A stretch of DNA of 64,000 nucleotides from G965276765 sp965276825 (lineage in GTDB: Bacteria > Actinomycetota > Acidimicrobiia > Acidimicrobiales > Palsa-688). Under the pieces are notes generated by a model that saw nothing but the letters and a program-made list of their open reading frames with translations, was not told the DNA's origin and did not search any database. Positions 8,420-16,370 of the stretch are shown here, one piece after another. The stretch covers positions 1,178,001 through 1,242,000 of the forward strand of contig OZ255630.1 of the NCBI GenBank assembly GCA_965276825.1. The letters are read 5' to 3'. Both the position numbers and the translations under genes were made by a program. Position 1 is the stretch's first letter; every line of letters starts with the position of its first letter.

Positions 8420-9778
8420 TCAGAGGGAGGCGATGAGCTTCTCGACCCGCTCGTCGTGGGACTTGAACGGGTCCTTGCACAGGACGGTCCGCTGGGCCTG
8501 GTCGTTGAGCTTGAGGTGGACCCAGTCGACGGTGAAGTCACGCCTGCGGTCCTTGGCCCTGCGGATGAACTCGCCCCGCAACCTGGCCCTGGTCGTCTGC
8601 GGCGGCTCGTCGACGGCGCGGTCGATCTCCTCGTCGGTGCAGGTGCGCTCGACCATGCCCCGCGACTGCATCTTGTAGAACAGGCCGCGGTTGCGACTGA
8701 CGTCGTGGTACTGGAGGTCCATCAGCGCCACCCTCGGGTGGGTGAGAGGCACGCCCTCCCGCTCGCGGAAGCGCTCGATCAGGCGGTGCTTGATGACCCA
8801 GTCGCACTCGCGGTCGAGGGAGAGGGGGTCCTTCTCGATCCCCTCCATGCAGTGCTCCCACATGGCCAGCGCCTTGTCCTCGAGCGGCGAGAGGCCTCGC
8901 GTCTCCTGGTAGCGCTTGGCCCGGCTCAGGTACTCGGCCTGGATGTCGTGGGCGCTCGCCTCGCGTCCGTTGGCCAGGCGGACCCGACGCCGGCAGGTCG
9001 TGTCGTGGCTGATCTCGCGGATGGCCCGGATCGGGTTCTCGAGGGTCATGTCCCGCAGCACCACGCCGGGGTCCTCGAGCATCCGCAGGAGGATGCTGGT
9101 CGTGCCGACCTTGAGGAAGGTGGCGTACTCGCTCATGTTGGAGTCACCGACGATCACGTGCAGGCGCCGGAAGCGCTCGGCGTCGGCGTGGGGCTCGTCG
9201 CGGGTGTTGATGATGGGCCGGCTGCGCGTCGTCGCCGAGCTCACGCCCTCCCAGATGTGCTCGGCCCGCTGACTGATGCAGTAGGTCGCGCCCCGTGCCG
9301 TCTGGAGCACCTTCCCGGCCCCGGCGTAGATCTGCCGGGACACGAGGAACGGGATCAGCACCTCGGCGTAGTGAGCGAAGTCGTCACGCCGGCTCGTCAG
9401 GTAGTTCTCGTGGCAGCCGTAGGAGTTGCCGGCCGAGTCGGTGTTGTTCTTGAACAGGAAGATCACCCCGCGGATCCCCTCCTCCCGCAGCCTGGCCTCG
9501 GCGGACTCGACGAGGTGCTCGAGGATCCGCTCGCCCGCCTTGTCGTGGATGACCAGGTCCGAGATGGTGTCGCACTCGGGGGTGGCGTACTCGGGATGGC
9601 TGCCGACGTCGAGGTACAGGCGGGCGCCGTTCTCCAGGAACACGTTGGACGACCGTCCCCAGCTGACGACCCGGCGGAAGAGGTACCGCGCCACCTCGTC
9701 CGGGCTCAGCCGCCGCTGCCCGCGGAGGGTGCAGGTGACGCCGTACTCGTTCTCGAGGCCGAAGATGCGACGTTCCAT
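8420..9778 (-). CDS. pafA: Pup--protein ligase PafA
   Basis: A 452-residue Pup ligase, the same length as the Mtb enzyme. It starts MERRIFGLENEYGVT, has the glutamine-synthetase-like ATP/metal site (NGARLYLDVGSHPEYATPEC), the KNNTDSAGNSYG loop and the PafA-specific C-terminus CKDPFKSHDERVEKLI. It joins the C-terminal glutamate of deamidated Pup to lysines of target proteins. The paralogue Dop is encoded at 12503-13996; the ENEYG start and the DPFK tail distinguish PafA from it. First gene of pafABC. Confidence 0.97.
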   Translation of the reverse strand: MERRIFGLENEYGVTCTLRGQRRLSPDEVARYLFRRVVSWGRSSNVFLENGARLYLDVGSHPEYATPECDTISDLVIHDKAGERILEHLVESAEARLREEGIRGVIFLFKNNTDSAGNSYGCHENYLTSRRDDFAHYAEVLIPFLVSRQIYAGAGKVLQTARGATYCISQRAEHIWEGVSSATTRSRPIINTRDEPHADAERFRRLHVIVGDSNMSEYATFLKVGTTSILLRMLEDPGVVLRDMTLENPIRAIREISHDTTCRRRVRLANGREASAHDIQAEYLSRAKRYQETRGLSPLEDKALAMWEHCMEGIEKDPLSLDRECDWVIKHRLIERFREREGVPLTHPRVALMDLQYHDVSRNRGLFYKMQSRGMVERTCTDEEIDRAVDEPPQTTRARLRGEFIRRAKDRRRDFTVDWVHLKLNDQAQRTVLCKDPFKSHDERVEKLIASL

Positions 9779-9874
9779 ACCTGCCTGGCGGTTCGGGGAG
9801 CGCAAGGGGCTCCTGTCTGCGGCGCACGCTACCGTGCAGGCATCGTGTCCAGGCACCCGACTACGCCGAGCCGC

Positions 9875-10201
9875 ATGGTCCACGTGCGCACCGTCGGGAC
9901 GTCGTTCCATGCCCGGGTGATCGCCGCCCGCCTCGGGGCCGACGGCATCCCGACCCAGCTGCGCGGCAACACCGGCGGCCCCTACCCCTTCGGGGCGGTG
10001 TCCATCTGGGTCGACGCCGGCGACGCCGACGAGGCCGCCGAACTGCTGCTCGCCGACGAGGTGGAGGCCGCCTTCACCGAGGACCAGTCCGACCCGCCGG
10101 TGCTGGTCGCCGGCCGCTGGCGCCCCCGCCAGCTCGTCGCCGCCGCCGGCCTGGTGCTGGTGGCACTCTGGGCCCTCGCCGCCCACCTCATCTGGTCGTA
10201 G
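9875..10201 (+). CDS. DUF2007-like protein with C-terminal membrane segment
   Basis: A 108-residue protein: the first 75 residues (SFHARVIAARLGADGIPTQL, then GAVSIWVDAGDADEAAELL) match the small alpha/beta DUF2007 'putative signal-transducing' fold, and the last 22 residues form one membrane helix ending at the C-terminus. A TACCGT box at 9830-9835 would place transcription start near 9842, so the in-frame GTG at 9845 is a possible start giving 118 residues; ATG 9875 fits the domain edge better. Divergent from pafA, convergent with prcA. Confidence 0.75.
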   Translation: MVHVRTVGTSFHARVIAARLGADGIPTQLRGNTGGPYPFGAVSIWVDAGDADEAAELLLADEVEAAFTEDQSDPPVLVAGRWRPRQLVAAAGLVLVALWALAAHLIWS

Positions 10202-10222
10202 TGGCCAGGCGGCGCCGCCGCC

Positions 10223-10278
10223 CGCCCGCGTCCCCCCGCCCGCGTCCCCCCGCCCGCGTCCGCCCGCCCGCGTCCCCC
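10223..10278 (+). repeat. 14-bp tandem repeat, four copies
   Basis: Four near-identical copies of CGCCCGCGTCCCCC starting 22 nt after the stop of the DUF2007 gene. Extremely GC rich with all runs of C on the plus strand. Confidence 0.85.
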
Positions 10279-10280
10279 AC

Positions 10281-10361
10281 CCCCAGCGACCCCTGTCCCG
10301 TCGACCTGGGGGCGCCTCACGTCGGTAACCGCGGCGAACCGCCCCCAGGTCCGAGCCGGGC
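10281..10361 (+). repeat. 80-bp direct repeat, copy A, with hairpin arms
   Basis: Starts CCCCAGCGACCCCTGTCCCG and contains CACGTCGGTAACCGCGGCGA. In this copy ACCTGGGGGC and GCCCCCAGGT form 10-bp inverted arms around a loop of about 30 nt. Copy B lies 130 bp downstream. Confidence 0.85.
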
Positions 10362-10410
10362 GCCCCTTGCCCCCCGGAGACGCCGAGCGCCCCCGCCCCG
10401 TCCGGCCCCC

Positions 10411-10490
10411 CCCCAGCGACCCCTGTCCCGGCGACCTGGGGCGCCTCACGTCGGTAACCGCGGCGAACCGCGCCGAGGTCCGACCCGGCG
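10411..10490 (+). repeat. 80-bp direct repeat, copy B
   Basis: Same core as copy A with one G missing in the left arm and several substitutions in the right arm (GCGCCGAGGT); the arms can still pair in part. Located between converging genes, so a bidirectional terminator role is possible. Confidence 0.85.
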
Positions 10491-10573
10491 GTCGCGCGGC
10501 TCGGGCCGCCGAGGCTGCCGCTTCCATCAATCGGGCGGTGAGGACGGGAGCCAAGGGGAACGGGCCGGCGCCC

Positions 10574-10658
10574 CGCCGGCCACCCTCAGTCGCCGGCCAC
10601 CCTCAGTCGCCGGCCACCCTCAGTCGCCGGCCACGTTCAATCGCCGGCCACCCTCAGT
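10574..10658 (-). repeat. 17-bp tandem repeat, five copies, containing the prcA stop codon
   Basis: Five units of CGCCGGCCACCCTCAGT on the plus strand (one variant, CGCCGGCCACGTTCAAT). The unit nearest the gene contains the prcA TGA; three further copies downstream carry the same in-register TGA and the variant also gives a TGA. See the stop-codon repeat finding. Confidence 0.95.
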
Positions 10659-11388
10659 CGCCGTGATCGTCGTCGGTGTGGTCGTCGGCGGCGGCCGGAT
10701 CGGGCACGCCCACGCCGAGGACCTCGACCAGCTCCTCGCGCCCGAGCCGGCGGAAGGCACGGCGCTGCGAGCTGCGGGCCAGCACCGCGACCTCGAGGTC
10801 GCTGGCGCCGAGGGCGCGGTCGGTGCCGGCCAGGGCGGCCACCGCGGCCTGCAGGGCGGTGGTCAGGTCCCAGCCGGCGGTGTAGCGCTCCCGCAGGCGG
10901 CCGGTGATGGCATCGGCCTCGCCGCCGAGGACGGTCACGTCGTCCTCGTCGACCACGAACCCGTCGTAGAGGATGTGGAACAGCTGGTCGTCGCCCGGAC
11001 CGGCGCCGACCTCGGCCACCAGGATCTCCACCTCGAGCGGCTTCATCTCGTGGGTGAACACGTTGCCCATGTACTGCGCGTAGAGGTTGGCCAGCGAGCG
11101 GGCATCCACGTCCTCGCGTGAGTACTGGTAGCCCTTGACGTCGGCGTGCTGCACGCCGCTGCGGCGCAGCTGGTCGAACTCGTTGTAGCGACCGACGCCG
11201 GCGAAGGCGATCCGGTCGTAGATCTCGCTGACCTTGTGGAGGGAGGCCGACGGGTTCTCCGCGCAGATCAGGATCCCGTCGTCGTAGGCCACGGCGACGA
11301 GCGGACGGCCCCGGCCCACGTTCTTCCGGGCGAAGTCGGCCTTGTCCTTCATGAACTGCTCGGGCGCGACGTAGAACGGCATGCTCAT
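10654..11388 (-). CDS. prcA: 20S proteasome alpha subunit
   Basis: A 244-residue alpha-type subunit beginning MSMPFYVAPEQFMKDKADFA, with the alpha-subunit helix H0 (YVAPEQFMKDKADFARK) that gates the pore, RGRPLVAVAYDDGI, and an acidic C-terminal tail ending DDDHGD. It forms the outer rings of the proteasome and docks the Mpa ATPase. The start at ATGAGC follows GGAGAGGG and overlaps the stop of the mini-cistron described separately. prcB lies directly upstream; unlike most actinobacteria the two subunit genes are separated by that element. Confidence 0.96.
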   Translation of the reverse strand: MSMPFYVAPEQFMKDKADFARKNVGRGRPLVAVAYDDGILICAENPSASLHKVSEIYDRIAFAGVGRYNEFDQLRRSGVQHADVKGYQYSREDVDARSLANLYAQYMGNVFTHEMKPLEVEILVAEVGAGPGDDQLFHILYDGFVVDEDDVTVLGGEADAITGRLRERYTAGWDLTTALQAAVAALAGTDRALGASDLEVAVLARSSQRRAFRRLGREELVEVLGVGVPDPAAADDHTDDDHGD

Positions 11389-11456
11389 TGGGGCACCCTC
11401 TCCGAGGGCGCCCATGAGCAGGCTGCTCCACTCATCGGTTCGCACGGCGTGCTCAC
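11385..11456 (-). promoter_or_regulatory. Stop-to-start linker element, copy 1 (mini-cistron / triple hairpin)
   Basis: A 72-nt segment that starts with GTG overlapping the prcB TGA and ends with TGA overlapping the prcA ATG. It can encode 23 residues (starts VSTPCEPM, ends SERVPQ). It also folds as three hairpins with 3-nt loops: GCAC/GTGC, GAGCA/TGCTC and GGGCGCCCTC/GAGGGTGCCC; the last contains the GGAGAGGG ribosome-binding sequence. A homologue of the same length lies at 36222-36293. Confidence 0.8.
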
Positions 11457-12256
11457 AGCGACGCGCCCCCCGCGCTCAGGGCGGCGATCACCGACGCGAA
11501 GCTGGCGGCCACCTCGGTCTCGGGCACCGGCTCGTACCCGCCGGCGGTGATGGTGGCCACCGTGGGGTAGATGCCCCGCACGGCGTCGGGGCCGCCGGTG
11601 GCCGAATCCTCGTCGGCTGCCTGCCAAAGAGCCTTCACGGCGAGCTCGATGGTCTCGGGACGGTCCAGGTCGGGCCGCCAGCCGAGCTTCACGGTGGTGC
11701 GGGCGTCGCGGCCTCCGGACCCGTCGGCGTGGAAGTCGGTCTCCTCGTAGCGGCCGCCGGTCGGGTCGTAGGTGTAGATGCGGCCCACCCCCCGGCTGAG
11801 GTCGAAGCCGGCGAAGAGCGGCACGACGACGAAGCCCTGCATGGCCATGGCCAGGTGCTGGCGGACCATCTGGGACAGCTGGTTGGCCTTGCCCTCCAGG
11901 CTGAGCGGGCGGCCCTCGACCTTCTCGTAGTGCTCGAGCTGCAGCTGGAACAGCTTGACCATCTCGAGCGCAGGGCCCGCCGACCCGGCGATGGCCACCC
12001 CGCTGTGACGGTCCGCCGGGTGGACCTTGTCCATCTGGCGGTGGGCGATCGACGAGCCGGCCGTGGCCCTCCTGTCGCCCGCCATGACCACCCCGTCCCG
12101 GTAGCGGACGGCGGCGATCGTGGTGCCGTGGCGGACCTCGAAGGGGGCAGGGCCCGTCGCCGCCGTCGGGGCGAAGGGATCGAGGCCGATCCGCGACAGC
12201 ACAGCGGTGAAGCTCGGCCCTGGGTTGTCCTCGGGATGGAAGCTCGGCAGCGTCAT
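11453..12256 (-). CDS. prcB: 20S proteasome beta subunit (catalytic)
   Basis: A 267-residue beta subunit with a 44-residue propeptide; cleavage before Thr45 in RHGTTIAAVRYRDGVVMAGD would expose the catalytic N-terminal threonine. The conserved GSAGPALEMVKLFQLQLEHYEK helix, DRRATAG and SGGRDART regions follow. It forms the inner proteolytic rings. Order on the minus strand is dop, pup, prcB, prcA, as in mycobacteria. Confidence 0.97.
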   Translation of the reverse strand: MTLPSFHPEDNPGPSFTAVLSRIGLDPFAPTAATGPAPFEVRHGTTIAAVRYRDGVVMAGDRRATAGSSIAHRQMDKVHPADRHSGVAIAGSAGPALEMVKLFQLQLEHYEKVEGRPLSLEGKANQLSQMVRQHLAMAMQGFVVVPLFAGFDLSRGVGRIYTYDPTGGRYEETDFHADGSGGRDARTTVKLGWRPDLDRPETIELAVKALWQAADEDSATGGPDAVRGIYPTVATITAGGYEPVPETEVAASFASVIAALSAGGASL

Positions 12257-12292
12257 GGCGGGCAGCAACCTACCTGACGGTCCGGCCGGTCC

Positions 12293-12490
12293 CTACTGCC
12301 CGCCCTTCTGGACGTAGCTGCGAACGAACTCCTCGGCGTTCTCCTCGAGGACCTCGTCGATCTCGTCGAGCAGGTCGTCGAGCTCGGCCTTCAGCTCGTC
12401 GCCCTTCTTGGTGCTCGCAGGCACCTCCTCGACGGTCTCCTCGTCCGCTCTCGACGGGCTCTGCTTCTTGATCTGTTCTCTCTCAGCCAT
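12293..12490 (-). CDS. pup: Prokaryotic ubiquitin-like protein Pup
   Basis: A 65-residue disordered, acidic protein whose C-terminal half (LDDLLDEIDEVLEENAEEF) is the Mpa-binding coiled-coil region and whose tail is YVQKGGQ. The final glutamine must be deamidated by Dop before PafA can ligate it. The N-terminus (MAEREQIKKQ) is the disordered part that initiates unfolding. It lies 12 nt after dop. Confidence 0.98.
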   Translation of the reverse strand: MAEREQIKKQSPSRADEETVEEVPASTKKGDELKAELDDLLDEIDEVLEENAEEFVRSYVQKGGQ

Positions 12491-12502
12491 GGCAATCTCT
12501 CC

Positions 12503-13996
12503 TCACGAGCCCAGGCGCTCGAGAAGCTCGCCCGGGCTGGAAACGCTGTCGAGCAGGTCCTCGACGTGGGCCTTGGTCCCTCGCAACGGCTCCATCATCG
12601 GAACCCTTCTGAGGGGGTCGGCGCCCAGGTCGAAGACCAGGGAATCCCAGTTGGCGGCGGCGATGGAGGATCCCCATCGTTGCAGGCACCGCCCCCGGAA
12701 GTAGGCGCGGGTCGTCTCGGGCGGCTCGGTCACCGCCCTGGCGACGTCCGCAGGATCGAGCAGGTGGCGCAGACCGGCGCGCGTGGCAAGCGAGCGCTCG
12801 GGCCGGACGTCGTGGTACTGGAGGTCCATGGCCCGCAGCTTGGAGTCGCCCCAGGCCAGGCCGTGGCGTTGACGATATCCGTCGATGATGCGGTACTTGG
12901 CCACCCAGTCGAGCTGGTCGGCCAGCTCCATCGGGTCGGACTCGAGCCCGGTGAGCACCTCCTCCCACCTGGCGAGGATCTCCCGGCCGATGTCCTCCCC
13001 GCCGACCGCATCGAGGCCGCAGTCCTCGGCGTACTTGCGGGCCAGGTCGAGGTGCTCCCACTGCAGCTCGAGCGCGGTCATGGCCTGTCCGTCGGCCAGC
13101 CGGACGGGCTCGGCCAGGCCGATGTCGTAGGAGACCCGCCGCATCGACTGCACCGGGGACTGCAGGGTGAAGTCGCGGTCGGCGGCCTTGGCGAACCAGT
13201 CGTCCTCGATCATCGACAGCACCAGGGCGGTGGTGCCCACCTTGAGCAGCGTGGCGATCTCCGACAGGTTGGCGTCACCGACGATGACGTGCAGCCTGCG
13301 GTACTTCTGGGCGTTGCAGTGGGGCTCGTCGCGGGTGTTGACGATGGGCCGCTTCAGGGTCGTCTCGAGCCCGACCTCCTCCTCGAAGAAGTCGGCCCGC
13401 TGGGTCAGCTGGAAGTCGACGTCGATGCCGGCCGCCTCGCTGCCGACCTTGCCGGCGCCGGTGAAGATCTGCCGGGAGACGAAGTGCGGCATGACGTGCT
13501 GCACGATCCGGGCGAAGGGCACCGACCGGTCCATCAGGTAGTTCTCGTGGGTCCCGTACGAGTTGCCCTTGCCGTCGGAGTTGTTCTTCAGCACCACCAG
13601 GCTCTGGCCTGCCGGGAGCAGCCGCTCGGCCGCCTCGATCGACCTGGCGAGGATCAGCTCCCCGGCCTTGTCGTAGAGCAGCACGTCGCGCACGTCGGCG
13701 CACTCGGGGGTGGAGTACTCCGGGTGGGCGTGGTCGACGTAGAACCTGGCGCCGTTGGTGAGCACCGCGTTGACCAGGTGCGTCTCGATCTCGGGCGGCG
13801 ACGACCCCTCCCGTGCGAACCCCCTGGCGTCGCGGCCGGGCGACTCGTCCTCGAAGTCCCAGGCGACCCGGCGGTTGAGCTCGGCCACGTAGGCGTTGAT
13901 GAGCGCGGACGAGGCCGCGATCGGGTTCGGCTCCGCCGAACCCCGGATGATGATCCCGTACTCGGTCTCGAGACCGAGCACCTTCACGATGGCCAC
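12503..13996 (-). CDS. dop: Pup deamidase/depupylase Dop
   Basis: A 497-residue paralogue of PafA that deamidates Pup-Gln and removes Pup from substrates. It starts (V)AIVKVLGLETEYGI, contains the disordered Dop loop region (DESPGRDARGFAREG, residues 50-64), NGARFYVDHAHPEYSTPEC, KNNSDGKGNSYG and ends GELLERLGS. The Dop loop is absent from PafA, which separates the two. GTG start, 6 nt after a TAACGT box. Confidence 0.97.
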   Translation of the reverse strand: MAIVKVLGLETEYGIIIRGSAEPNPIAASSALINAYVAELNRRVAWDFEDESPGRDARGFAREGSSPPEIETHLVNAVLTNGARFYVDHAHPEYSTPECADVRDVLLYDKAGELILARSIEAAERLLPAGQSLVVLKNNSDGKGNSYGTHENYLMDRSVPFARIVQHVMPHFVSRQIFTGAGKVGSEAAGIDVDFQLTQRADFFEEEVGLETTLKRPIVNTRDEPHCNAQKYRRLHVIVGDANLSEIATLLKVGTTALVLSMIEDDWFAKAADRDFTLQSPVQSMRRVSYDIGLAEPVRLADGQAMTALELQWEHLDLARKYAEDCGLDAVGGEDIGREILARWEEVLTGLESDPMELADQLDWVAKYRIIDGYRQRHGLAWGDSKLRAMDLQYHDVRPERSLATRAGLRHLLDPADVARAVTEPPETTRAYFRGRCLQRWGSSIAAANWDSLVFDLGADPLRRVPMMEPLRGTKAHVEDLLDSVSSPGELLERLGS

Positions 13997-14002
13997 GGGC
14001 CG

Positions 14003-14008
14003 ACGTTA
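14003..14008 (-). promoter_or_regulatory. TAACGT -10 box of the dop-pup-prcBA operon
   Basis: TANNNT hexamer ending 6 nt before the dop GTG, predicting a leaderless transcript for dop-pup-prcB-prcA. Confidence 0.6.
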
Positions 14009-14065
14009 TCCACTGTCCTGCCGCTCCCGGTGAGCACTACCCGGACGCCCCGCCGCGGCCGGGTC

Positions 14066-15853
14066 TCACAGGTACTGCCCGGTCGTGACCCGCTCGATCG
14101 ACCGACCACCGGTGGTCTCCTCGCCGTGGTTGGTGATGGTGCGGATGTAGACGATCCGCTCACCCTTCTTGCCGGAGATCTTGGCCCAGTCGTCGGGGTT
14201 GGTCGTGTTGGGCAGGTCCTCGTGCTCCTTGTACTCCTGCTTGATGGAGTCGAGGAGGTCCTGGGTCCTGATGCCCCGGCCCTCGCCGGCGATGGTCCGC
14301 TTGATGGCCAGCTTCTTGGCCCGCCGCACGATGTTCTCGATCATCGCCCCGGAGGCGAAGTCCTTGTAGTACATCGTCTCCTTGTCGCCGTTCTGGTAGG
14401 TGACCTCGAGGAACTCGTTGTCCTCGTCGTCGCGGTACATCTCGGCGACGGTGCGCTCGATCATCGCCATGACCGCCTTGTCGCGGTCGCCGCCGCCGAG
14501 GCCGACCACCTCGGTCTCCTCGAGGGGCAGGTCCGAGGTCAGGTAGCGGGAGAAGATCTGCCCGGCGGAGTCGGCGTCGGGGCGCTCGATCTTGATCTTC
14601 ACGTCGAGGCGCCCCGGGCGGAGGATGGCCGGGTCGATCAGGTCCTCACGGTTGGAGGCGCCGATGACGATCACGTTCTTCAGCGTCTCGACGCCGTCGA
14701 TCTCGGCCAGGAGCTGCGGGACGATGGTCGACTCCATGTCCGAGGAGATCCCGGTCCCCCTCGTGCGGAACAGCGAGTCCATCTCGTCGAAGAAGACGAT
14801 GACCGGCACGCCCTCCTCGCTCTTCTCCCTGGCCCGCTGGAACACCAGCCGGATCTGGCGCTCGGTCTCGCCCACGTACTTGTTGAGCAGCTCGGGGCCC
14901 TTGATGTTGAGGAAGTACGACCTGGCCTCCCGGTCCCCGGAGACCTCGGCCACCTTCTTGGCCAGCGAGTTGGCGACCGCCTTGGCGATCAGGGTCTTGC
15001 CGCAGCCGGGAGGGCCGTAGAGCAGGATGCCCTTGGGCGCCGGCAGGCGGTGCTCGGTGAACAGCTCGCGGTGCAGGAACGGCAGCTCGACGGCGTCGGT
15101 GATCGCCTCGATCTGTCCGTCGAGCCCGCCGACGTCCTCGTAGGAGATGTCGGGGACCTCCTCGAGGACCAGCTCCTCGACCTCGGGCCGCGGCAGCTTC
15201 TCGAGGAGCAGGCCCGTGCGCGAGTCCATGAGCAGCGAGTCGCCGGCGCGGAGGCGGACCTCGCGGAGCTGCGCGGCCAGCTCGACCACCCGCTCCTCGT
15301 CGGCTCGACCGACGATCATCGCCCTGCGGCCGTCGTCGAAGAGCTCCTTCAAGGTGACGACCTCACCGGACACCTCCACCGAACGGGCCAGGACCACGTT
15401 GAGCGACTCGTTGAGCACGACCTCCTGGCCGCGCTCGATGGCCCCCTGGCCGTCGGACGCGGAGTCGCCGCTCAGCTCCGGGTGCATGGCCACCCGCATC
15501 TTGCGACCGCCGGAGAACACGTCGACCGTGCCGTCGTCGTTGTAGCCGAGGAACGTGCCGTACGCCGAGGGCGGCTGGGTCAGCTTGTCGACCTCTTCGC
15601 GCAGCGCGGCGATGTGCTCGCGCGCCTCGCGGAGGGTGAAGGTGAGCCGCTCGTTCTGCGAGATCGCCTGCTGCAGCTGGCCCTTGGTCTCGAGCAGCTT
15701 CTCTTCGAGGGTCCTGACCCGCTTGGGGGCGTCCTGCATGCGACGCCGGAGCGCCTCGAGCTCGTCCTCGAGGGCGGCGGCGTGCTCCCGCAGCTCCCCG
15801 AGCTCGAGCTCTGCGCCTTGTCGACCGCTGCCGTATCCGTCGGCGTGGCTCAT
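14066..15853 (-). CDS. mpa: Proteasome-associated AAA ATPase (Mpa/ARC)
   Basis: A 595-residue hexameric unfoldase. A coiled coil (residues 12-80) that grasps Pup, tandem OB domains, a AAA module with Walker A GPPGCGKT near residue 282 and Walker B VIVFFDEMDSLF near 345, and the C-terminal QYL that docks into PrcA and opens the gate. It feeds pupylated proteins into the proteasome. Start ATG is preceded by GAGGTGG; a TAGGGT box lies 31 nt upstream, so this message has a short leader, unlike dop. Confidence 0.97.
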   Translation of the reverse strand: MSHADGYGSGRQGAELELGELREHAAALEDELEALRRRMQDAPKRVRTLEEKLLETKGQLQQAISQNERLTFTLREAREHIAALREEVDKLTQPPSAYGTFLGYNDDGTVDVFSGGRKMRVAMHPELSGDSASDGQGAIERGQEVVLNESLNVVLARSVEVSGEVVTLKELFDDGRRAMIVGRADEERVVELAAQLREVRLRAGDSLLMDSRTGLLLEKLPRPEVEELVLEEVPDISYEDVGGLDGQIEAITDAVELPFLHRELFTEHRLPAPKGILLYGPPGCGKTLIAKAVANSLAKKVAEVSGDREARSYFLNIKGPELLNKYVGETERQIRLVFQRAREKSEEGVPVIVFFDEMDSLFRTRGTGISSDMESTIVPQLLAEIDGVETLKNVIVIGASNREDLIDPAILRPGRLDVKIKIERPDADSAGQIFSRYLTSDLPLEETEVVGLGGGDRDKAVMAMIERTVAEMYRDDEDNEFLEVTYQNGDKETMYYKDFASGAMIENIVRRAKKLAIKRTIAGEGRGIRTQDLLDSIKQEYKEHEDLPNTTNPDDWAKISGKKGERIVYIRTITNHGEETTGGRSIERVTTGQYL

Positions 15854-15884
15854 GTCCGACCACCTCGCTCCCGTGCTCGTTGGG

Positions 15885-15890
15885 ACCCTA
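15885..15890 (-). promoter_or_regulatory. TAGGGT -10 box of mpa
   Basis: TANNNT hexamer 31 nt before the mpa ATG with a Shine-Dalgarno-like GAGGTGG in the leader. Confidence 0.45.
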
Positions 15891-16060
15891 CTCGGCCCTT
15901 CCCGCAACACGGCGCGACCCCGCAGGGTCCGAAGGCGGCCGGTATCCCGGCGATCGAGGGAGGATCGGGTAGATTTCCCTCGGTGTCGCGGCGTGCCGCG
16001 CCCGTTTGGCGTCCCGGTGCCCGACCGGGACCGAAGAGCAAGCGAAGAGTGAAGGAACCC

Positions 16061-16294
16061 ATGAAGGTCTGGATCGACCAGGATCTCTGCACCGGTGACG
16101 GTCTCTGCGAGGAGATTGCCCCGGCGGTCTTCACCCTCCTCGACGACGGCCTCTCCTACGTGAAGGAGGGGGACAAGGTCTTCGACAACCCGGCCGGCCA
16201 CGACGGCCTCGCCGTCGTCCCCGACGGGATGGAGGACGCCGTCAAGGAGTCGGCGGAGGAATGCCCCGGGGAGTGCATCTTCATCGAGGAGTAG
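16061..16294 (+). CDS. Ferredoxin (single-cluster, 3Fe-4S/4Fe-4S type)
   Basis: A 77-residue acidic protein, MKVWIDQDLCTGDGLCEEIAP at the start with Cys10 and Cys16, and SAEECPGECIFIEE at the end with two more cysteines. The first motif has CTGDGLC, lacking the central cysteine of the CxxCxxC motif, which favours a 3Fe-4S cluster or an alternative fourth ligand. Such ferredoxins often serve cytochromes P450. GAAGGA lies 5 nt before the ATG. It stands alone between mpa and marP. Confidence 0.93.
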   Translation: MKVWIDQDLCTGDGLCEEIAPAVFTLLDDGLSYVKEGDKVFDNPAGHDGLAVVPDGMEDAVKESAEECPGECIFIEE

Positions 16295-16296
16295 CC

Positions 16297-16327
16297 GGGC
16301 ACGGCCCGTGAGATCGGGCCGGTGCCC
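16297..16327 (+). terminator. Terminator-like hairpin after the ferredoxin gene
   Basis: GGGCACGGCCC and GGGCCGGTGCCC pair with one bulged base around an 8-nt loop, starting 3 nt after the ferredoxin stop. No T-run follows, as is common in such GC-rich genomes. Confidence 0.6.
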
Positions 16328-16370
16328 TCAGCCGACACACCGTCAGCCGACGCACCGTCAGCCGACACAC
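16326..16370 (-). repeat. 15-bp tandem repeat, three copies, containing the marP stop codon
   Basis: Units CGTCAGCCGACACAC (plus strand) at 16326, 16341 and 16356. The third contains the marP TGA and the codons for its last residues; the two copies downstream keep an in-frame TGA. Confidence 0.93.

Larger units (their letters stand above)
10202..10653. other. Gene-free region of 450 bp filled with repeats
   Basis: Lies between the converging DUF2007 gene and prcA. It holds, in order, a 14-bp tandem repeat, two copies of an 80-bp hairpin-forming repeat, a 65-bp unstructured stretch (10500-10560), and a 17-bp tandem repeat that runs into prcA. I see no coding frame with sensible composition. 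Confidence 0.7.

Noticed and set aside
10574..10658. CRISPR array
   Set aside because: Units are contiguous 17-mers without spacers and no cas genes are near.
11385..11627. Longer minus-strand frame ending in the linker mini-cistron
   Set aside because: Its upstream part lies within prcB in another frame; only the segment from the GTG at the prcB stop is considered.
12566..16294. Long plus-strand frame opposite dop and mpa
   Set aside because: Only its final 77 codons are real (the ferredoxin); the rest is antisense to well identified genes.
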